Of a stretch of 64,000 nt of DNA, positions 47,401 through 56,896 are shown piece by piece. The position numbers and the translations under genes were made by a program. Below the pieces are notes generated by a model. That model searched no databases. It saw only the letters and a program-made list of their open reading frames with translations, and was not told the DNA's origin. The stretch comes from Chthoniobacterales bacterium (GTDB taxonomy: Bacteria > Verrucomicrobiota > Verrucomicrobiia > Chthoniobacterales > JACTMZ01). The DNA is taken from positions 62,001-126,000 of the forward strand of contig JAGYIO010000004.1 of NCBI GenBank assembly GCA_018402585.1, in the 5' to 3' direction. Every line of letters starts with the position of its first letter. The stretch's first letter is position 1.

Positions 47401-49087
47401 GAATCTGGCGGCAGCTCAGCGGCGTGGGCTCAAGGAGGTTGCCTTCCGAACCGAGGGTGGTCAGCGTCGAAGTGACGATTTCCTCGCGGATCGAATCGAT
47501 CGGCGGGTTGGTGACCTGCGCGAAGAGCTGCTTGAAGTAGTTGTAGAGGAGCTTGGGTTTGTCCGAGAGCGCGGCGAGCGGCGAGTCGTTGCCCATCGAG
47601 CCGATCGGCTCGACCGCCGTGCGGGCCATCGGGGCGATGATCAGGTTGAGATCTTCTTGGGTGTAGCCGAAAGCAAATTGCCGCGTGGTCACGGTCTCGT
47701 GATCGGGATGCGGTGGCTCGGCCCCGGCGGGCAAGTCTTCCAGTCTGATCAGATTGTCCTTCAGCCATTCGCCATAGGGATGCTCTTTGGCCAGGGAGGC
47801 TTTGATTTCTTCGTCCGAAATGATGCGCCCTTCCTTCGTGTCGACGAGGAAGATGCGGCCGGGCTGGAGGCGTCCTTTCTGCGCGATGCGCTCGGGTTCA
47901 ATTTCGAGGACACCGACCTCGGAGGCCATGACGACGAGATCGTCTTTGGTCACGTAATAACGGCAGGGACGGAGACCATTGCGGTCCAAGACGGCGCCAA
48001 TCTGCGTGCCGTCGGTGAAGGCCACCGCGGCGGGACCATCCCACGGCTCCATGAGACAGGAATGGTATTCGTAAAAATCTTTGTGGTCCTGCGGCATGGT
48101 GCCGTGTTTGGCCCACGGCTCGGGGATCATCATGACCGCGGCGTGGGCCAGCGGGCGGCCGGAAAGGACGAGAAATTCAAAGCAATTGTCGAACATGGCC
48201 GAGTCGCTGCCATCTTGGTGGACGATCGGCTTGAGCTGCTCCATGTCCTCGCCGAAGAGCGGCGAGGCGAACTGCGACTCGCGGGCGTGCATCCAATTGA
48301 CGTTGCCGCGGAGGGTGTTGATCTCGCCATTGTGGGCCACGTAGCGGTAGGGGTGCGCGCGGTCCCAACTCGGAAAGGTGTTCGTGCTGAAACGCGAATG
48401 AACCAGCGCCAGCGCGCTTTCCATGCGGGGGTCGGTCAAGTCGGGATAAAATTCCGCGACCTGCGCCGTGGTCAACATGCCTTTGAAGACGATGGTGCGG
48501 GAGGAGAAACTCGGGATGTAGAAGAAGCTGCCGCCGGGGGTGCCAGCGTAGCGCACTTCGTTGAAGAGGCGGTGACGGATGACGTAGAGTTTCCGCTCGA
48601 AAGCAAGGTCGTCCTTGATCGACGGACTGCGCCCGACAAAGGCCATGCGCACTTCGGGCTCCTCGGACTTGGCCGTCTCACCCAAGGTCGAGTTGTCGGT
48701 CGGGACGCTGCGCCAGCCGAGAAATTTTTGCCCCTCGGCCCGGACCACCTGCTCGAAGCGCTCCTCGATTTTTTGGCGGAGCTGCTTTTCGGGCGGGAGG
48801 AAGACCATGGCCACGCCGTAGTGACCGGCGGGCGGGAGATGGATGTGCTCCTCCCTGGCCACGGCTTGGAGAAATTTATCCGGCAGCTGAATGAGGATGC
48901 CGGCGCCATCCCCCGTGTTTTCCTCAAACCCGCAGGCGCCGCGATGTTCCAAGTTGACCAGAATTTGCAGGCCCTGCTCGACAATCTGGTGCGACTTCAG
49001 GCCCTTCATGTTGGCCACGAAGCCAACCCCGCAGGATTCGTGCTCGAATTGCGGGTCGTAAAGTCCTTGGCGGGCGGGTCTTTTCAT
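44495..49087 (-). CDS. gltB: Glutamate synthase large subunit
   Basis: A 1530-residue GltB. The N-terminal class II amidotransferase domain has its nucleophile at Cys19 ([10 protein letters not shown]), so a short propeptide is expected to be removed. Then come the central domain, the FMN-binding synthase barrel ([39 protein letters not shown]), the 3Fe-4S cysteines ([17 protein letters not shown]) and the C-terminal beta-helix (GGKIIIQP). All expected parts are intact. Confidence 0.97.
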   Translation of the reverse strand: MKRPARQGLYDPQFEHESCGVGFVANMKGLKSHQIVEQGLQILVNLEHRGACGFEENTGDGAGILIQLPDKFLQAVAREEHIHLPPAGHYGVAMVFLPPEKQLRQKIEERFEQVVRAEGQKFLGWRSVPTDNSTLGETAKSEEPEVRMAFVGRSPSIKDDLAFERKLYVIRHRLFNEVRYAGTPGGSFFYIPSFSSRTIVFKGMLTTAQVAEFYPDLTDPRMESALALVHSRFSTNTFPSWDRAHPYRYVAHNGEINTLRGNVNWMHARESQFASPLFGEDMEQLKPIVHQDGSDSAMFDNCFEFLVLSGRPLAHAAVMMIPEPWAKHGTMPQDHKDFYEYHSCLMEPWDGPAAVAFTDGTQIGAVLDRNGLRPCRYYVTKDDLVVMASEVGVLEIEPERIAQKGRLQPGRIFLVDTKEGRIISDEEIKASLAKEHPYGEWLKDNLIRLEDLPAGAEPPHPDHETVTTRQFAFGYTQEDLNLIIAPMARTAVEPIGSMGNDSPLAALSDKPKLLYNYFKQLFAQVTNPPIDSIREEIVTSTLTTLGSEGNLLEPTPLSCRQIQLASPVITNEELEKLRVLDRPGFKSATLPIHYAVAGGGPALEKALSALFKAADRAIAEGVNILILSDRGVTEEKAAIPALLAMSGLHHHLVADGTRTQVGLVLESGEPREVHHFALLTGYGAGAVNPYLVFESIEDIIRRQNLTGIEVSKAIKQYVKAAVKGIVKTMSKMGISTIQSYRGAQIFEAVGLNSEVVDTYFKSTASRIEGIDLAGIAREVEERHLRAYPSGDYRDEVLDAGGVYKWRHDGEHHAFNPTTIHLLQHACRTGDLGAFRKYSDSINDQSQKLSTLRGLIDFEFPENGGIPVEEVESVEAIMKRFKTGAMSYGSISSEAHETLAIAMNRIGGKSNTGEGGEDPERFKTLPNGDSKNSAIKQIASGRFGVTSYYLSQAKELQIKIVQGAKPGEGGQLPGTKVYPWIAKVRHSTPGVGLISPPPHHDIYSIEDLAELIHDLKNANRHARVSVKLVSEVGVGTVAAGVAKAHADVVLVSGYDGGTGASPLSSVQHAGMPWELGLAETHQTLLLNNLRSRIVVEVDGQLKTGRDVVIGALLGAEEFGFATAPLVVMGCIMMRACHLNTCPVGVASQDPELRKKFTGQADHVVNFMRFIATEVRELMAQLGFRNLDEMVGRVDKLVMRKAVDHWKAQGLDYSRILYAPEVGDEVGRYCTMKQDHGIEKSLDMTTLLKICEPAIKKGKKVHSRLPIRNVNRVVGTIVGYEISKRHGLEGLPEDTITLDFVGSAGQSFGAFAPRGLTLRLEGDANDYVGKGLSGGKIIIQPSPESDFAAETNMIIGNVALYGATGGEVYIRGMAGERFCVRNSGASTVVEAVGDHGCEYMTGGRVVVLGPTGRNFAAGMSGGIAYILDADGTFHTNCNLDMVDLDRVESAEESAELKSLIERHGELTGSSRAAEVLAAWDETLPKFIKVLPKDYKRVLQAMDRVIAAGLSGDEAVMAAFEENARDLARVGGN

Positions 49088-49256
49088 CGGCTTTACCGGC
49101 CGGAGCCGGAGGGATCGTTTAAGTTATGGTTTTCGCCCTCTGGGGCAAAGAAAAACTGACCCCCCGACGGCAAGAAAAGCAACGTCCCTGCCAAGTCCGG
49201 CGGACGCCGGGGAAACCCATTCTGGACAGAATGGACAGATTTGCTAGCTTTCCCGC

Positions 49257-49505
49257 ATGGGCACATGGCAACTGCAAGAGGCCAAGCAGCAATTCTCGAA
49301 GGTTGCCGCACGAGCCGCCACCCGTCATCCGCAACTGGTCACCAAGCACGGCAAGCCGTTCGTCGTCATCGTCGATGCCGCCACCTGGCAACGCGAAAGC
49401 GAACCCCGACGCAGCCTGCTCGAAGTCCTGCAGGATTGCCCCTCGGATCTGACTGACTTGCCGCTGGCCCGAAGTCACGACCTTCCCCGGCCCGCGAAGC
49501 TGTGA
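49257..49505 (+). CDS. Phd/YefM-type antitoxin
   Basis: An 82-residue antitoxin: the DNA-binding Phd/YefM core reads WQLQEAKQQFSKVAARAATR and GKPFVVIVDAATW, and the tail is the toxin-wrapping part. Phd antitoxins usually repress their own operon. The stop overlaps the toxin start (GTGA at 49502-49505). Confidence 0.9.
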   Translation: MGTWQLQEAKQQFSKVAARAATRHPQLVTKHGKPFVVIVDAATWQRESEPRRSLLEVLQDCPSDLTDLPLARSHDLPRPAKL

Positions 49506-49927
49506 GCTGGTTGCTCGACACCAATGTGATCTGCGAGCCGACGCGGCGCGCGCCCTCGCCACACGTGGTGGAGTGGCTGCGGTCCGTTTCTTCCTCCGGG
49601 TTTTATGCCAGCATCATCACCCTGGGGCAAATCCGCCGCGGCATCCTGCGGTTGCCATCCGGCAAGAGGCGCCGCAAACTCGAAAAATGGATGCGGGAGG
49701 ATTTCCTGCCCGCCTTCGACGGACGCATCCTGCCTCTTGGCGAAGAGGAAATCACGGCTTGGGCCGAGATGCTGGCCGCCTTGGAAAAACGCGGCCGCTC
49801 CATGCCGGCCATCGACAGCCTCATTGCCGCGACGGCCCTGGCCCGCGACCTGACCATCGCGACCCGCAATACGGAAGATTTCGCCCACAGCGGCGCGCCA
49901 GTCTTCGATCCTTGGCGGCCGGGCTAA
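49502..49927 (+). CDS. vapC: VapC-like PIN-domain toxin
   Basis: A 141-residue PIN-domain ribonuclease. Asp6 (LLDTNVI), Asp105 (AIDSLIAATAL) and Asp126 (NTEDF) are present. The second acidic position of the active site, normally Glu in an EIRRGI-type motif, is Gln43 here (GQIRRGI), so activity may be reduced. Translation starts at GTG 49502, coupled to the antitoxin. Confidence 0.9.
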   Translation: MSWLLDTNVICEPTRRAPSPHVVEWLRSVSSSGFYASIITLGQIRRGILRLPSGKRRRKLEKWMREDFLPAFDGRILPLGEEEITAWAEMLAALEKRGRSMPAIDSLIAATALARDLTIATRNTEDFAHSGAPVFDPWRPG

Positions 49928-50006
49928 AGTGCGGGCGTTACGGGTGCTTGCTCCTGACGACCTCGATATCCAAGATGAAAGGGAAGTGCTTCAAAGATAA
50001 CTTCCA

Positions 50007-50594
50007 ATGTACGCGCTCATCTTCCGCGTATTTTTGTGGACCACGGCCTGTCTGGTTTTCGCCACGGGGCGCGCAGTGGGGGCCGACGAGAGAAGTTCCC
50101 AGCTTCCCAAAATCGCAACCTACCGGCTCGTCGAGATCATCAACCGCGTCCAACCTGAAGGCGTCGCGGTATTTTTTCGGCCGGCGGAAAAGCGCGATGA
50201 ATACAAAAAGCTCCAGGACCGGCAGCGGGCCCTGGCCGCGGCGATTTCCGATAACTCGCGCCCGCCCGGGGACTTCAACCCGCAGTTGCAGCAAGACATG
50301 GCTGAGTTCAATTTGATCCAGGCCAAGCTTGATCTGTTCAGGCAGACGTTCGGCTGGCACGGAAGCTCCGAGGAGGAGTCCAAGATCCTCGGCTACCTTC
50401 GCACGAATTATCTCGCCAAGTATCCGCTCATTATCGAGGAACAGACTTGGATCGCGATCAAAGACAAGTTCAGCAAGAGCATGGTCGGAGACATCGAAGT
50501 GGTGGACCTCACCCCCGAGGTGATCAAAACAATGCTGGAGGCAACGGGACGCGCTGACCCCGGATCACCGCGTGGAGACATCCGCGGGAACTGA
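50007..50594 (+). CDS. Secreted coiled-coil protein, paralogue of the convergent neighbour
   Basis: A 195-residue exported protein with a signal peptide (about 1-26). A charged helical region (about 60-120) is followed by a C-terminal segment YPLIIEEQTWIAIKDKF...VEVVDLTPEVIKTML (abridged). The same blocks, starting IATYR, occur in the convergent gene that ends at 50615. The size and layout recall Skp/OmpH-like periplasmic proteins, but I cannot assign a family. Confidence 0.68.
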   Translation: MYALIFRVFLWTTACLVFATGRAVGADERSSQLPKIATYRLVEIINRVQPEGVAVFFRPAEKRDEYKKLQDRQRALAAAISDNSRPPGDFNPQLQQDMAEFNLIQAKLDLFRQTFGWHGSSEEESKILGYLRTNYLAKYPLIIEEQTWIAIKDKFSKSMVGDIEVVDLTPEVIKTMLEATGRADPGSPRGDIRGN

Positions 50595-50614
50595 GCATCC
50601 GTGCCGAGGGCGAT

Positions 50615-51247
50615 TCAGCCGCCTTTTGGCAGGGTCTTCCCGTCGATTTCGTCCTGCAGCGCCCCGATGACCGGGCCGGTCAAGTCGGTCACCTCGACCC
50701 CCGTGCCGAAGGCGCCGGTAAAATTCGATTTGAGCTGGTTGTAGGCTTCGGATTCCAAGATGACCGGAAACTCCGCGCCGAATTTCCCGGCAATGAAGTC
50801 GAGAAGAATACTCCCTTGGTTGATGCTCGCCCGCTGCTGGAGAATGAAATTTTGGGCGAGCTGCCGCCTCTCCTGCATGAGAAAATATTCTTTCTTGGCA
50901 GCCTCCAGCTCGTCCATCGTTTGCAATCCCAACGCGCGGTCACGCATCGCGGTTTCGGCGACCTCAAGCTCTTTGAGCTGACGGCGCATTTCGACGGGAA
51001 GAAGAAGGAGTTCGGTTCTTCCCATGACCTCATTGCTGATTTGCTGCTCGCGGTAAGTGGCCAGCTTGACTTTCGGGGCAAGCAGAGCCCCGGTAACTGG
51101 CGGGTCCTCGGCCTGCGATTGGCCATGGGCGGACGTCTCGACGAACGCGGACGACCCGCGTACCAGCCCGAGTTTCGCTTCCACGAGAACGCCCAACACC
51201 ATGCCTGCTAAGCAGCCGCCAAGGCCGAGAAGCATCGAAAATCGCAC
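50615..51247 (-). CDS. Membrane-anchored coiled-coil protein, paralogue of the convergent neighbour
   Basis: A 210-residue protein with an N-terminal hydrophobic segment (about 3-25), a coiled-coil stretch (about 85-135) and a C-terminal block FPVILESEAYNQLKSNF then VEVTDLTGPVIGALQDE that matches the neighbour at 50007. The pair converges with 20 bp between stops. Function unknown. Confidence 0.68.
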   Translation of the reverse strand: MRFSMLLGLGGCLAGMVLGVLVEAKLGLVRGSSAFVETSAHGQSQAEDPPVTGALLAPKVKLATYREQQISNEVMGRTELLLLPVEMRRQLKELEVAETAMRDRALGLQTMDELEAAKKEYFLMQERRQLAQNFILQQRASINQGSILLDFIAGKFGAEFPVILESEAYNQLKSNFTGAFGTGVEVTDLTGPVIGALQDEIDGKTLPKGG

Positions 51248-51345
51248 CCTGCCAACGCTAAACTCCGCGGCCGCGGCTTCAAGGCCAAAGCCGCCTCATG
51301 CCCTCGATGACTTGGAGCCATCGGCAGGATGCCAGAGCACACGGC

Positions 51346-52758
51346 TCAACGCCGCTTGCCCGGCGCACGTTTGGCCGGACGTTTTCCGCCGCGGGTGCGC
51401 AGGCGTTTTTCCGATTCCGGGCGGGCGCGCAAATCGAGGATCAGGGGTAGTCCGGGATATTCGCGCACCCGGCGCAATTGGGCGCTGAGATACGTTTCGT
51501 AGGTCGGCGTGAGCAGGCCGGGAGCATTGACGAAGAAGAGGAAGCGGACCGGGGCAAAGGGGCGCGGCTGCGTCTCCTCGAGTTGCGTGGCGTAAAAGAC
51601 CTTCAACCGGCGCGTGCCTTTCAGCGGCGGCGGGTGGAGACTCATGGCATCGCGGACCACACGGTTCAACTCGCCCGTGCCGAGCCGGCGGGTGGCGTGC
51701 TGGCGCACTTTTTCCAGGGTGGTCCCAAGACGCTGCAGATTGTCGCCCGTCTTGGCCGAGAGCAGGACCATTGGGGCGTAGGGCAGAAAAAAAAGTTGCG
51801 CGTGCCAGATGGCAAGCTGTTCCTTGAGGCCGTCGCGCTTTTGGTCCTCCTCCGGAATCAGATCGGCCTTGTTCACCGCGATGACCACCGCCTTGCGCGC
51901 TTTTTGCACCAGACCGGCAATGCGCTTGTCTTGCTCGGTCACACCGACTTGGGCGTCGACGACCAGCACGCAGACGTCGGCCATGCGGATCGCTTCCTCC
52001 GAGCGCATGACGCTGAAGACTTCGACCGACGTGTTGTGTTTGGAACGGTGACGGATCCCCGCGGTGTCGAGCAGGAGGTAATTGTGCCCGCCCAACTCGC
52101 AGGGCACCTCGAGCGCGTCGCGGGTCGTGCCGGCGATTTCGCTGACAATGGCCCGCGCACTGCCGAGGAGCGCGTTGGTCAAAGAGGATTTGCCCACGTT
52201 TGGGCGGCCGATGATGACGATGCGGGGCGGGATCTTGACCTCGGGGGCCTCGATTTTTTCTTCGGCCGCCCCGAAGGCCTCGTCGATGGCCGAGATCAGA
52301 TCGCTCGTGCCGCGACCATGCACCGCACTGACCCCGACGAGGCGCGGAAAGCCGAGACGCTCGAACTCCGCCTCGCGGTCATCGTGCTTCGGATCATCGA
52401 TCTTGTTGACGACCAGCACGACCGGGCAAGAGGCGCGGCGCAGCTTTGCGGCCAACTCGTTGTCGAGCGGGAGGAGTCCGTCCTGCCCATCGACGACAAA
52501 GAGCACGACATCGGCACCGACCAGGGCATCGTCGGCCGCACGGTGCGTGGCCTCGGCGAAATCGGGATCCGGCGAGGCGCCAATGCCGCCGGTGTCGACA
52601 ATCCCGAAGAGATCGGGGCCGAGTTTGCAGACCGCCTCGATGCGATCGCGTGTCACCCCGGGTTGGTCGTGCACGATGGAAATGCGCCGCCCGGCCAAGC
52701 GGTTGAAGAGGGCAGACTTTCCGACGTTCGGACGGCCCACGAGGACGGCTTTTTTCAT
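51346..52758 (-). CDS. der: Ribosome-assembly GTPase Der
   Basis: Der (EngA) has two tandem GTPase domains and helps assemble the 50S subunit. Both are intact in the 470-residue protein: first [19 protein letters not shown] and NKID; second [21 protein letters not shown] and NKADL. The C-terminal KH-like domain and a basic tail ([12 protein letters not shown]) follow. ATG 52758 overlaps the pgsA stop (ATGA). Confidence 0.96.
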   Translation of the reverse strand: MKKAVLVGRPNVGKSALFNRLAGRRISIVHDQPGVTRDRIEAVCKLGPDLFGIVDTGGIGASPDPDFAEATHRAADDALVGADVVLFVVDGQDGLLPLDNELAAKLRRASCPVVLVVNKIDDPKHDDREAEFERLGFPRLVGVSAVHGRGTSDLISAIDEAFGAAEEKIEAPEVKIPPRIVIIGRPNVGKSSLTNALLGSARAIVSEIAGTTRDALEVPCELGGHNYLLLDTAGIRHRSKHNTSVEVFSVMRSEEAIRMADVCVLVVDAQVGVTEQDKRIAGLVQKARKAVVIAVNKADLIPEEDQKRDGLKEQLAIWHAQLFFLPYAPMVLLSAKTGDNLQRLGTTLEKVRQHATRRLGTGELNRVVRDAMSLHPPPLKGTRRLKVFYATQLEETQPRPFAPVRFLFFVNAPGLLTPTYETYLSAQLRRVREYPGLPLILDLRARPESEKRLRTRGGKRPAKRAPGKRR

Positions 52759-53324
52759 TGCGCTTGCGCCGCCCCTTCCATGGCGTGCATACCGCGCCAC
52801 ATGTAGCCGAGGCCGCTGAGCAAAGTGCAGAGCCCGGCCGCCCAGACCACCCACTGCTGTTCAGGAATCTGCAGGAGGACCCAAGCCACGGTAGCCATTT
52901 GCAGGGTGGTGGCAATTTTCCCGAGCATGCTGGGACGCACTTCGACGTCGCCGGTGAAAAATTTGAGCAGTCCGCAGCCAACGAGAATCACCACGTCGCG
53001 CGCGATGACCAGCACGGGGAACCAGAGCGGCAGGCTCACCGGCCACGGATAGAAGCTCAAGGTGATGATGGCGCTGAGGAGGAGGCCCTTGTCGGCGATC
53101 GGATCGAGCACCACGCCCAACGCGCTGCGTTGGTTGAAGCGGCGCGCAATCCACCCGTCGAGGCCGTCGCTCGCCGCAGCAACGACAAACACCGCGACGG
53201 CAGCCCAGCGCAACCACTCTTCGGCCGCCCCGGCGCGCACGCTCACCGAGTAGTAAACGGCGAAGACGACAAAGACCGGAATGAGCACAATGCGCACCAG
53301 CGTGATTTGATTGGCCACCGTCAT
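52755..53324 (-). CDS. pgsA: CDP-diacylglycerol-glycerol-3-phosphate phosphatidyltransferase
   Basis: A 189-residue membrane enzyme of the CDP-alcohol phosphatidyltransferase family, the first step of phosphatidylglycerol synthesis. The full motif [18 protein letters not shown]...LDPIADKG is present, in the pattern D-x2-DG-x2-AR-x8-G-x3-D-x3-D. The N-terminal ANQITLVRI is typical of PgsA. ATG at 53324 was chosen; the longer frame upstream has no homology. Confidence 0.93.
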   Translation of the reverse strand: MTVANQITLVRIVLIPVFVVFAVYYSVSVRAGAAEEWLRWAAVAVFVVAAASDGLDGWIARRFNQRSALGVVLDPIADKGLLLSAIITLSFYPWPVSLPLWFPVLVIARDVVILVGCGLLKFFTGDVEVRPSMLGKIATTLQMATVAWVLLQIPEQQWVVWAAGLCTLLSGLGYMWRGMHAMEGAAQAQ

Positions 53325-53413
53325 GAACCATGAGGGTGCCGCCCCAGTGCCCGCACGGCAACAGATTCTTCCTGTATTTCGCCTCCAGCCAATGCATGGT
53401 GCATCCTCTCGCA

Positions 53414-54082
53414 ATGAATGCCCCCCTGCTCCATTGCCGCGAACTGCAGTGCGTCCGGCCACTCTGGCGGGAAGGTGATTCGCACGTGCGGGGCGTGAGC
53501 GCCGTCTTCGCATCGGGACAATTCCATGCCATCAGCGGCCCGGAGGGCTGCGGGAAGAATCTGTTCCTGCATGTGCTCGGACTGCTCGAGCAACCCGAGG
53601 CCGGCGAGGTCTGGCTCGGCGAGGTCAATACCACGAAATTACCGGCGGCCGAACGCGACGCGCTGCGCCTGCGCCAGATGGGCTTTCTTTTTCCAGCCTG
53701 CGCCCTGCTGCCTTCCTTGAGTGTGCTGGAAAATATCGCCTTCCCCGTCCTCAAGGCCGGCGGCACGAACGAAGCCGAGCAAGCCGAATGCACTCTGGCC
53801 GCCCTGCGGTTTTGCCATTTGGAAGAGGTGGCGGAACAGCGGGTCGGCGATCTTGCCGCAGACCGTCAGGCCGTGGCCGCCTTTGCCCGCGCCATCATCC
53901 ACCGGCCGCAACTGCTGCTCGCCGAGTCGCCCGCCGCCGAGGAGCTTCTTGTTCCCCTCGCCCGGCGTGCGGTCGACGAACTCGGCCTCACCGTGGTCTG
54001 GGGGGCCCGGCCGGACGGACCGGCCTGCCGCGCCGCCGACCGCCGGATCCGCATGGCCGACGGACGCCTCGAAGGGGCATGA
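53414..54082 (+). CDS. ABC ATPase-like protein with degenerate motifs
   Basis: A 222-residue protein with the fold order of a LolD-type ABC ATPase (LPSLSVLENIAFPVL is typical) but every catalytic motif is altered. Walker A is GPEGCGKN (42-49), keeping Lys48 but not the Ser/Thr; the Q-loop Gln is Pro94; the signature is VGDLAADRQ instead of LSGGQ; Walker B is LLLAES instead of LLLADE; no switch His is seen (VVWGARP). It is probably not an active ATPase. It overlaps the downstream synthase gene (ATGA), so it may have a regulatory or structural role there. No permease gene is adjacent. Confidence 0.82.
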   Translation: MNAPLLHCRELQCVRPLWREGDSHVRGVSAVFASGQFHAISGPEGCGKNLFLHVLGLLEQPEAGEVWLGEVNTTKLPAAERDALRLRQMGFLFPACALLPSLSVLENIAFPVLKAGGTNEAEQAECTLAALRFCHLEEVAEQRVGDLAADRQAVAAFARAIIHRPQLLLAESPAAEELLVPLARRAVDELGLTVVWGARPDGPACRAADRRIRMADGRLEGA

Positions 54083-54909
54083 ACCCGCTTCTTCCGCCCG
54101 GGCAGCTCAATGCGGCGGCCATTCTCCGGGCCAGCAAGTCGAACTTCCTCCCGGCATTCCGCTTGCTGCCCGCGGAGCGCCGTCACGACCTCGAAATATT
54201 TTACGCCTTCTGCCGCCTGATCGACGACCTGGCCGATCGCGGCTCGGCTCCGCCCGGCCTGCGCCGCCAAGCACTCGCGGCGTGGCGCACTGCTTTCCTC
54301 GCGGCCGACTTCGCCGGCTTACCCGGCAACCTCGCCTCCTTGATCCGGCGACGGAACCTCGACCGGCAACTCTTCCTTGAGTTGCTCGACGGCACAGCGA
54401 CCGATCTCGCGCCGCGAGTGCGCATGGGAACGCGGTCCGACCTCGACCTCTACTGCCACCGGGTGGCCGGAACGGTGGGACAAATCTGCCTGCCGATTTT
54501 CGGAGCCGATCCCCGGCGCGCGAAGGAGTATGCCGAAACCCTCGGACGCGCCCTGCAATACACCAACATCCTGCGCGACACCGCCTCGGACCTGCAACGC
54601 CAGCGCTTTTATTACCCGCTCGATGAGGTGACCGCCGCCGGCCTGGAACCGGAGTTGTTCCCCTCCGGCGCGGAGCGGTATCTCGCGACATTCGCCGCCG
54701 AAGCAGGGCAACTTTTCGAACAGGCCGCGCGCCTTGAGCCTCCCGCCGATGCACGCGCCCTGCGTCCGGCCCGCATCATGGCGGCGATTTACCGGGCCCT
54801 CCTGCAAAAAATGCAGCGCGACCATTTGCGAGTGACCGAAAAACGCTACCGCCTTTCGGGACTGGAAAAACTTTTCGCGGTGGGGCGCGCCCTGCTCGCG
54901 CCTCAGTAG
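54079..54909 (+). CDS. Squalene/phytoene synthase family protein
   Basis: A 276-residue prenyl-condensing enzyme. Both aspartate motifs are intact: DDLAD at 49-53 and NILRDTASD at 163-171. The length and the end (KYRLSGLEKL-like) resemble HpnD or HpnC of hopanoid synthesis, or a bacterial phytoene synthase; these cannot be separated without alignment. No other carotenoid or hopanoid gene is in the window. Coupled to the upstream ABC-like gene. Confidence 0.88.
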   Translation: MNPLLPPGQLNAAAILRASKSNFLPAFRLLPAERRHDLEIFYAFCRLIDDLADRGSAPPGLRRQALAAWRTAFLAADFAGLPGNLASLIRRRNLDRQLFLELLDGTATDLAPRVRMGTRSDLDLYCHRVAGTVGQICLPIFGADPRRAKEYAETLGRALQYTNILRDTASDLQRQRFYYPLDEVTAAGLEPELFPSGAERYLATFAAEAGQLFEQAARLEPPADARALRPARIMAAIYRALLQKMQRDHLRVTEKRYRLSGLEKLFAVGRALLAPQ

Positions 54910-56048
54910 CCGGCTTTTTTCAGCATGGTCGACACGCCCTTGGTGTTGTTGACCAAGTTCGCCATGCGGAAGAAGACATGGCCGGAAGGACCGGAACCGA
55001 CCGTGCGCGAAAGACCGACTTGCCGGACAATTTCCTGCGCGGGCCAACCCTGCTCGCTCATGCGGTAAGCGGCGATGCCGGGATAAACCGGAACACCCCG
55101 CGGGTTGACCGACGGACTGCGCCACCACTTGAGCAATTCGGTGAAGCACTGGTCGGATTGGTCCTTCCAGTAAAGCTGCGGCGCAATGTAATCGACCCAA
55201 CCGCTGCGCATCCACTTCAGCGGGTCGGCATAGATTTCGTTGAACTGGTCGAGCCCGGCTTTCACCGTGGACGGCTGGCCTTTGGTGTAGATTCCAAATG
55301 GACTCACCCCGAAGAGGATACCCGGCCGCGCCTGCTTCGCCGCCTTGGACGAGCGCGCGATGAGGCGGTTCACGTTGTCCCGGCGCCAGTCTCCGAGCGA
55401 CAAAGCCCCGCCGCCCGCGCGGTACCGCTCGTAAGTTTTGCCGTCGGGCAGCCTTCCGACCGAGGGATAGGGATAAAAATAGTCGTCGAAATGGATTCCG
55501 GCCACTTCGTAACGACGGGCGATGTCCGCCACCACCTTGACCACATGGTCCTGCACCTCGCGGGCCCCGGGGTCCATGCAGACGACCGAGCCGACTTTAT
55601 AGGCATAAGAACGGTAACGCCGCGCCATGTGGTTCGAGGCGAGGGGTGCACCGGCTTTGACCGAGGCACGGTACGGGTTGAGCCAGGCATGCACGCGGAT
55701 CCCGCGTTGACCCGCTTCGCCAAGGCAGAAAGCGAGCGGATCGTAACCGGGATCCTTGCCTTGGGTTCCACTGAGAAAGCGACTCCAAGGCTCAAGCGAC
55801 GAGCGATAGAGCGCATCGCCCTCCGGACGCACCTGGAAGAACACGTCGGTCAGACCGAGCGACTTGGCCGAGTCAAGCATGCGGACGAGTTCCGCTTTTT
55901 GTTGCGCCACGGGCAGGCCTTTCTTCGAGGGCCAGTCGAGATTGTGCACCGAGGTAATCCAAGCACCACGGAACTCCGCCTGCGCCGAGAAGGCGCATGC
56001 GACGAGGAAAAACAAATTAAGCCACAATTTCGGTGCCGACGCCTTCAT
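54903..56048 (-). CDS. Secreted GHL10-type glycoside hydrolase-like protein
   Basis: A 381-residue exported protein with a signal peptide (about 1-25) and a GHL10 (DUF187/YddW-like) barrel: EFRGAWITSVHNLDWPS, VFFQVRPEGDALY, VHAWLNPYRAS, GIHFDDYFYPYP and WVDYIAPQLYW. The FDDYF and PQLYW blocks hold the likely acidic residues. Substrates are thought to be cell-wall or surface glycans. ATG 56048 overlaps the argB 3' end by 32 bp. Confidence 0.9.
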   Translation of the reverse strand: MKASAPKLWLNLFFLVACAFSAQAEFRGAWITSVHNLDWPSKKGLPVAQQKAELVRMLDSAKSLGLTDVFFQVRPEGDALYRSSLEPWSRFLSGTQGKDPGYDPLAFCLGEAGQRGIRVHAWLNPYRASVKAGAPLASNHMARRYRSYAYKVGSVVCMDPGAREVQDHVVKVVADIARRYEVAGIHFDDYFYPYPSVGRLPDGKTYERYRAGGGALSLGDWRRDNVNRLIARSSKAAKQARPGILFGVSPFGIYTKGQPSTVKAGLDQFNEIYADPLKWMRSGWVDYIAPQLYWKDQSDQCFTELLKWWRSPSVNPRGVPVYPGIAAYRMSEQGWPAQEIVRQVGLSRTVGSGPSGHVFFRMANLVNNTKGVSTMLKKAGY

Positions 56049-56895
56049 TCGTAAATATCTCCAACAGCAAACCATGCGAGAGCCGTCCGTCAATCATATG
56101 CGTCTTGCCCACCCCAGCCCGCAACGCCGCCACCGCCCCCTGCACCTTGGGAATCATGCCGCCTTCGAGGACACCTTGGCGGATGAGCGCATCGACTTGG
56201 CCGGCCCGCACGCTGGGGATGAGCGACCCGGGATCCTCGCGGTCGCGCATGATCCCGGGCACGTCGCTGAGAAAGACCAACTTTGCGGCGCGCAGGGCTC
56301 CGGCGATGGCCGCCGCCGCCTCGTCGGCATTGATGTTGTAGGTCAGTCCATCGCCCCCGCGCGCCACGGGGGAGACCACCGGCACACGCTCCTCCCGCAG
56401 AACTTTTGCGATCTCCGTCGTCTCCACCCCCGTAACCCGGCCGACAAAACCGATATCCTCCACGCCGCCTTGGCCGTCGTCGAGCAAAGGTAATTTCTCC
56501 GCGCGCAACACCTCGCGGCCGGAGAATCCGATGGCGTGACCGCCGAAAGCGTTGATCGTTCCGACCAACCGGGGATTCACCTCGCGGTCGAGCACCTCTT
56601 CCACGATACGGACCGCCGCTGCGTCCGTGACCCGTAGTCCGTGGACGAACCGCGCGGTCAATCCCGCTTCGCGCATGCGCGCACTAATTGCCTTGCCGCC
56701 GCCGTGCACCAGCACCGGATTGATCCCCACCGCCTCGAGAAAAACCACGTCGCGCAACAACCGCTCGACCACCTCGTCGCTTTCCATCGCACTTCCCCCG
56801 TATTTGATCACGAAGGTTTCTCCGCGGAACTTTTGCAAATAGGGCAAAGCCTCGATCAGGGTCGCGGCCCGCAGACTGGCGTCGGAAAGGCTCAT
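56017..56895 (-). CDS. argB: Acetylglutamate kinase
   Basis: ArgB phosphorylates N-acetylglutamate, the second step of arginine synthesis. The 292-residue protein has FVIKYGGSAME near the start, VLVHGGGKAI, the NINADEAAA block and FLSDVPGIMRD. It is 1 bp from the argJ stop and continues the argC-argJ-argB order on the minus strand. Confidence 0.96.
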   Translation of the reverse strand: MSLSDASLRAATLIEALPYLQKFRGETFVIKYGGSAMESDEVVERLLRDVVFLEAVGINPVLVHGGGKAISARMREAGLTARFVHGLRVTDAAAVRIVEEVLDREVNPRLVGTINAFGGHAIGFSGREVLRAEKLPLLDDGQGGVEDIGFVGRVTGVETTEIAKVLREERVPVVSPVARGGDGLTYNINADEAAAAIAGALRAAKLVFLSDVPGIMRDREDPGSLIPSVRAGQVDALIRQGVLEGGMIPKVQGAVAALRAGVGKTHMIDGRLSHGLLLEIFTNEGVGTEIVA

Positions 56896-56896
56896 C

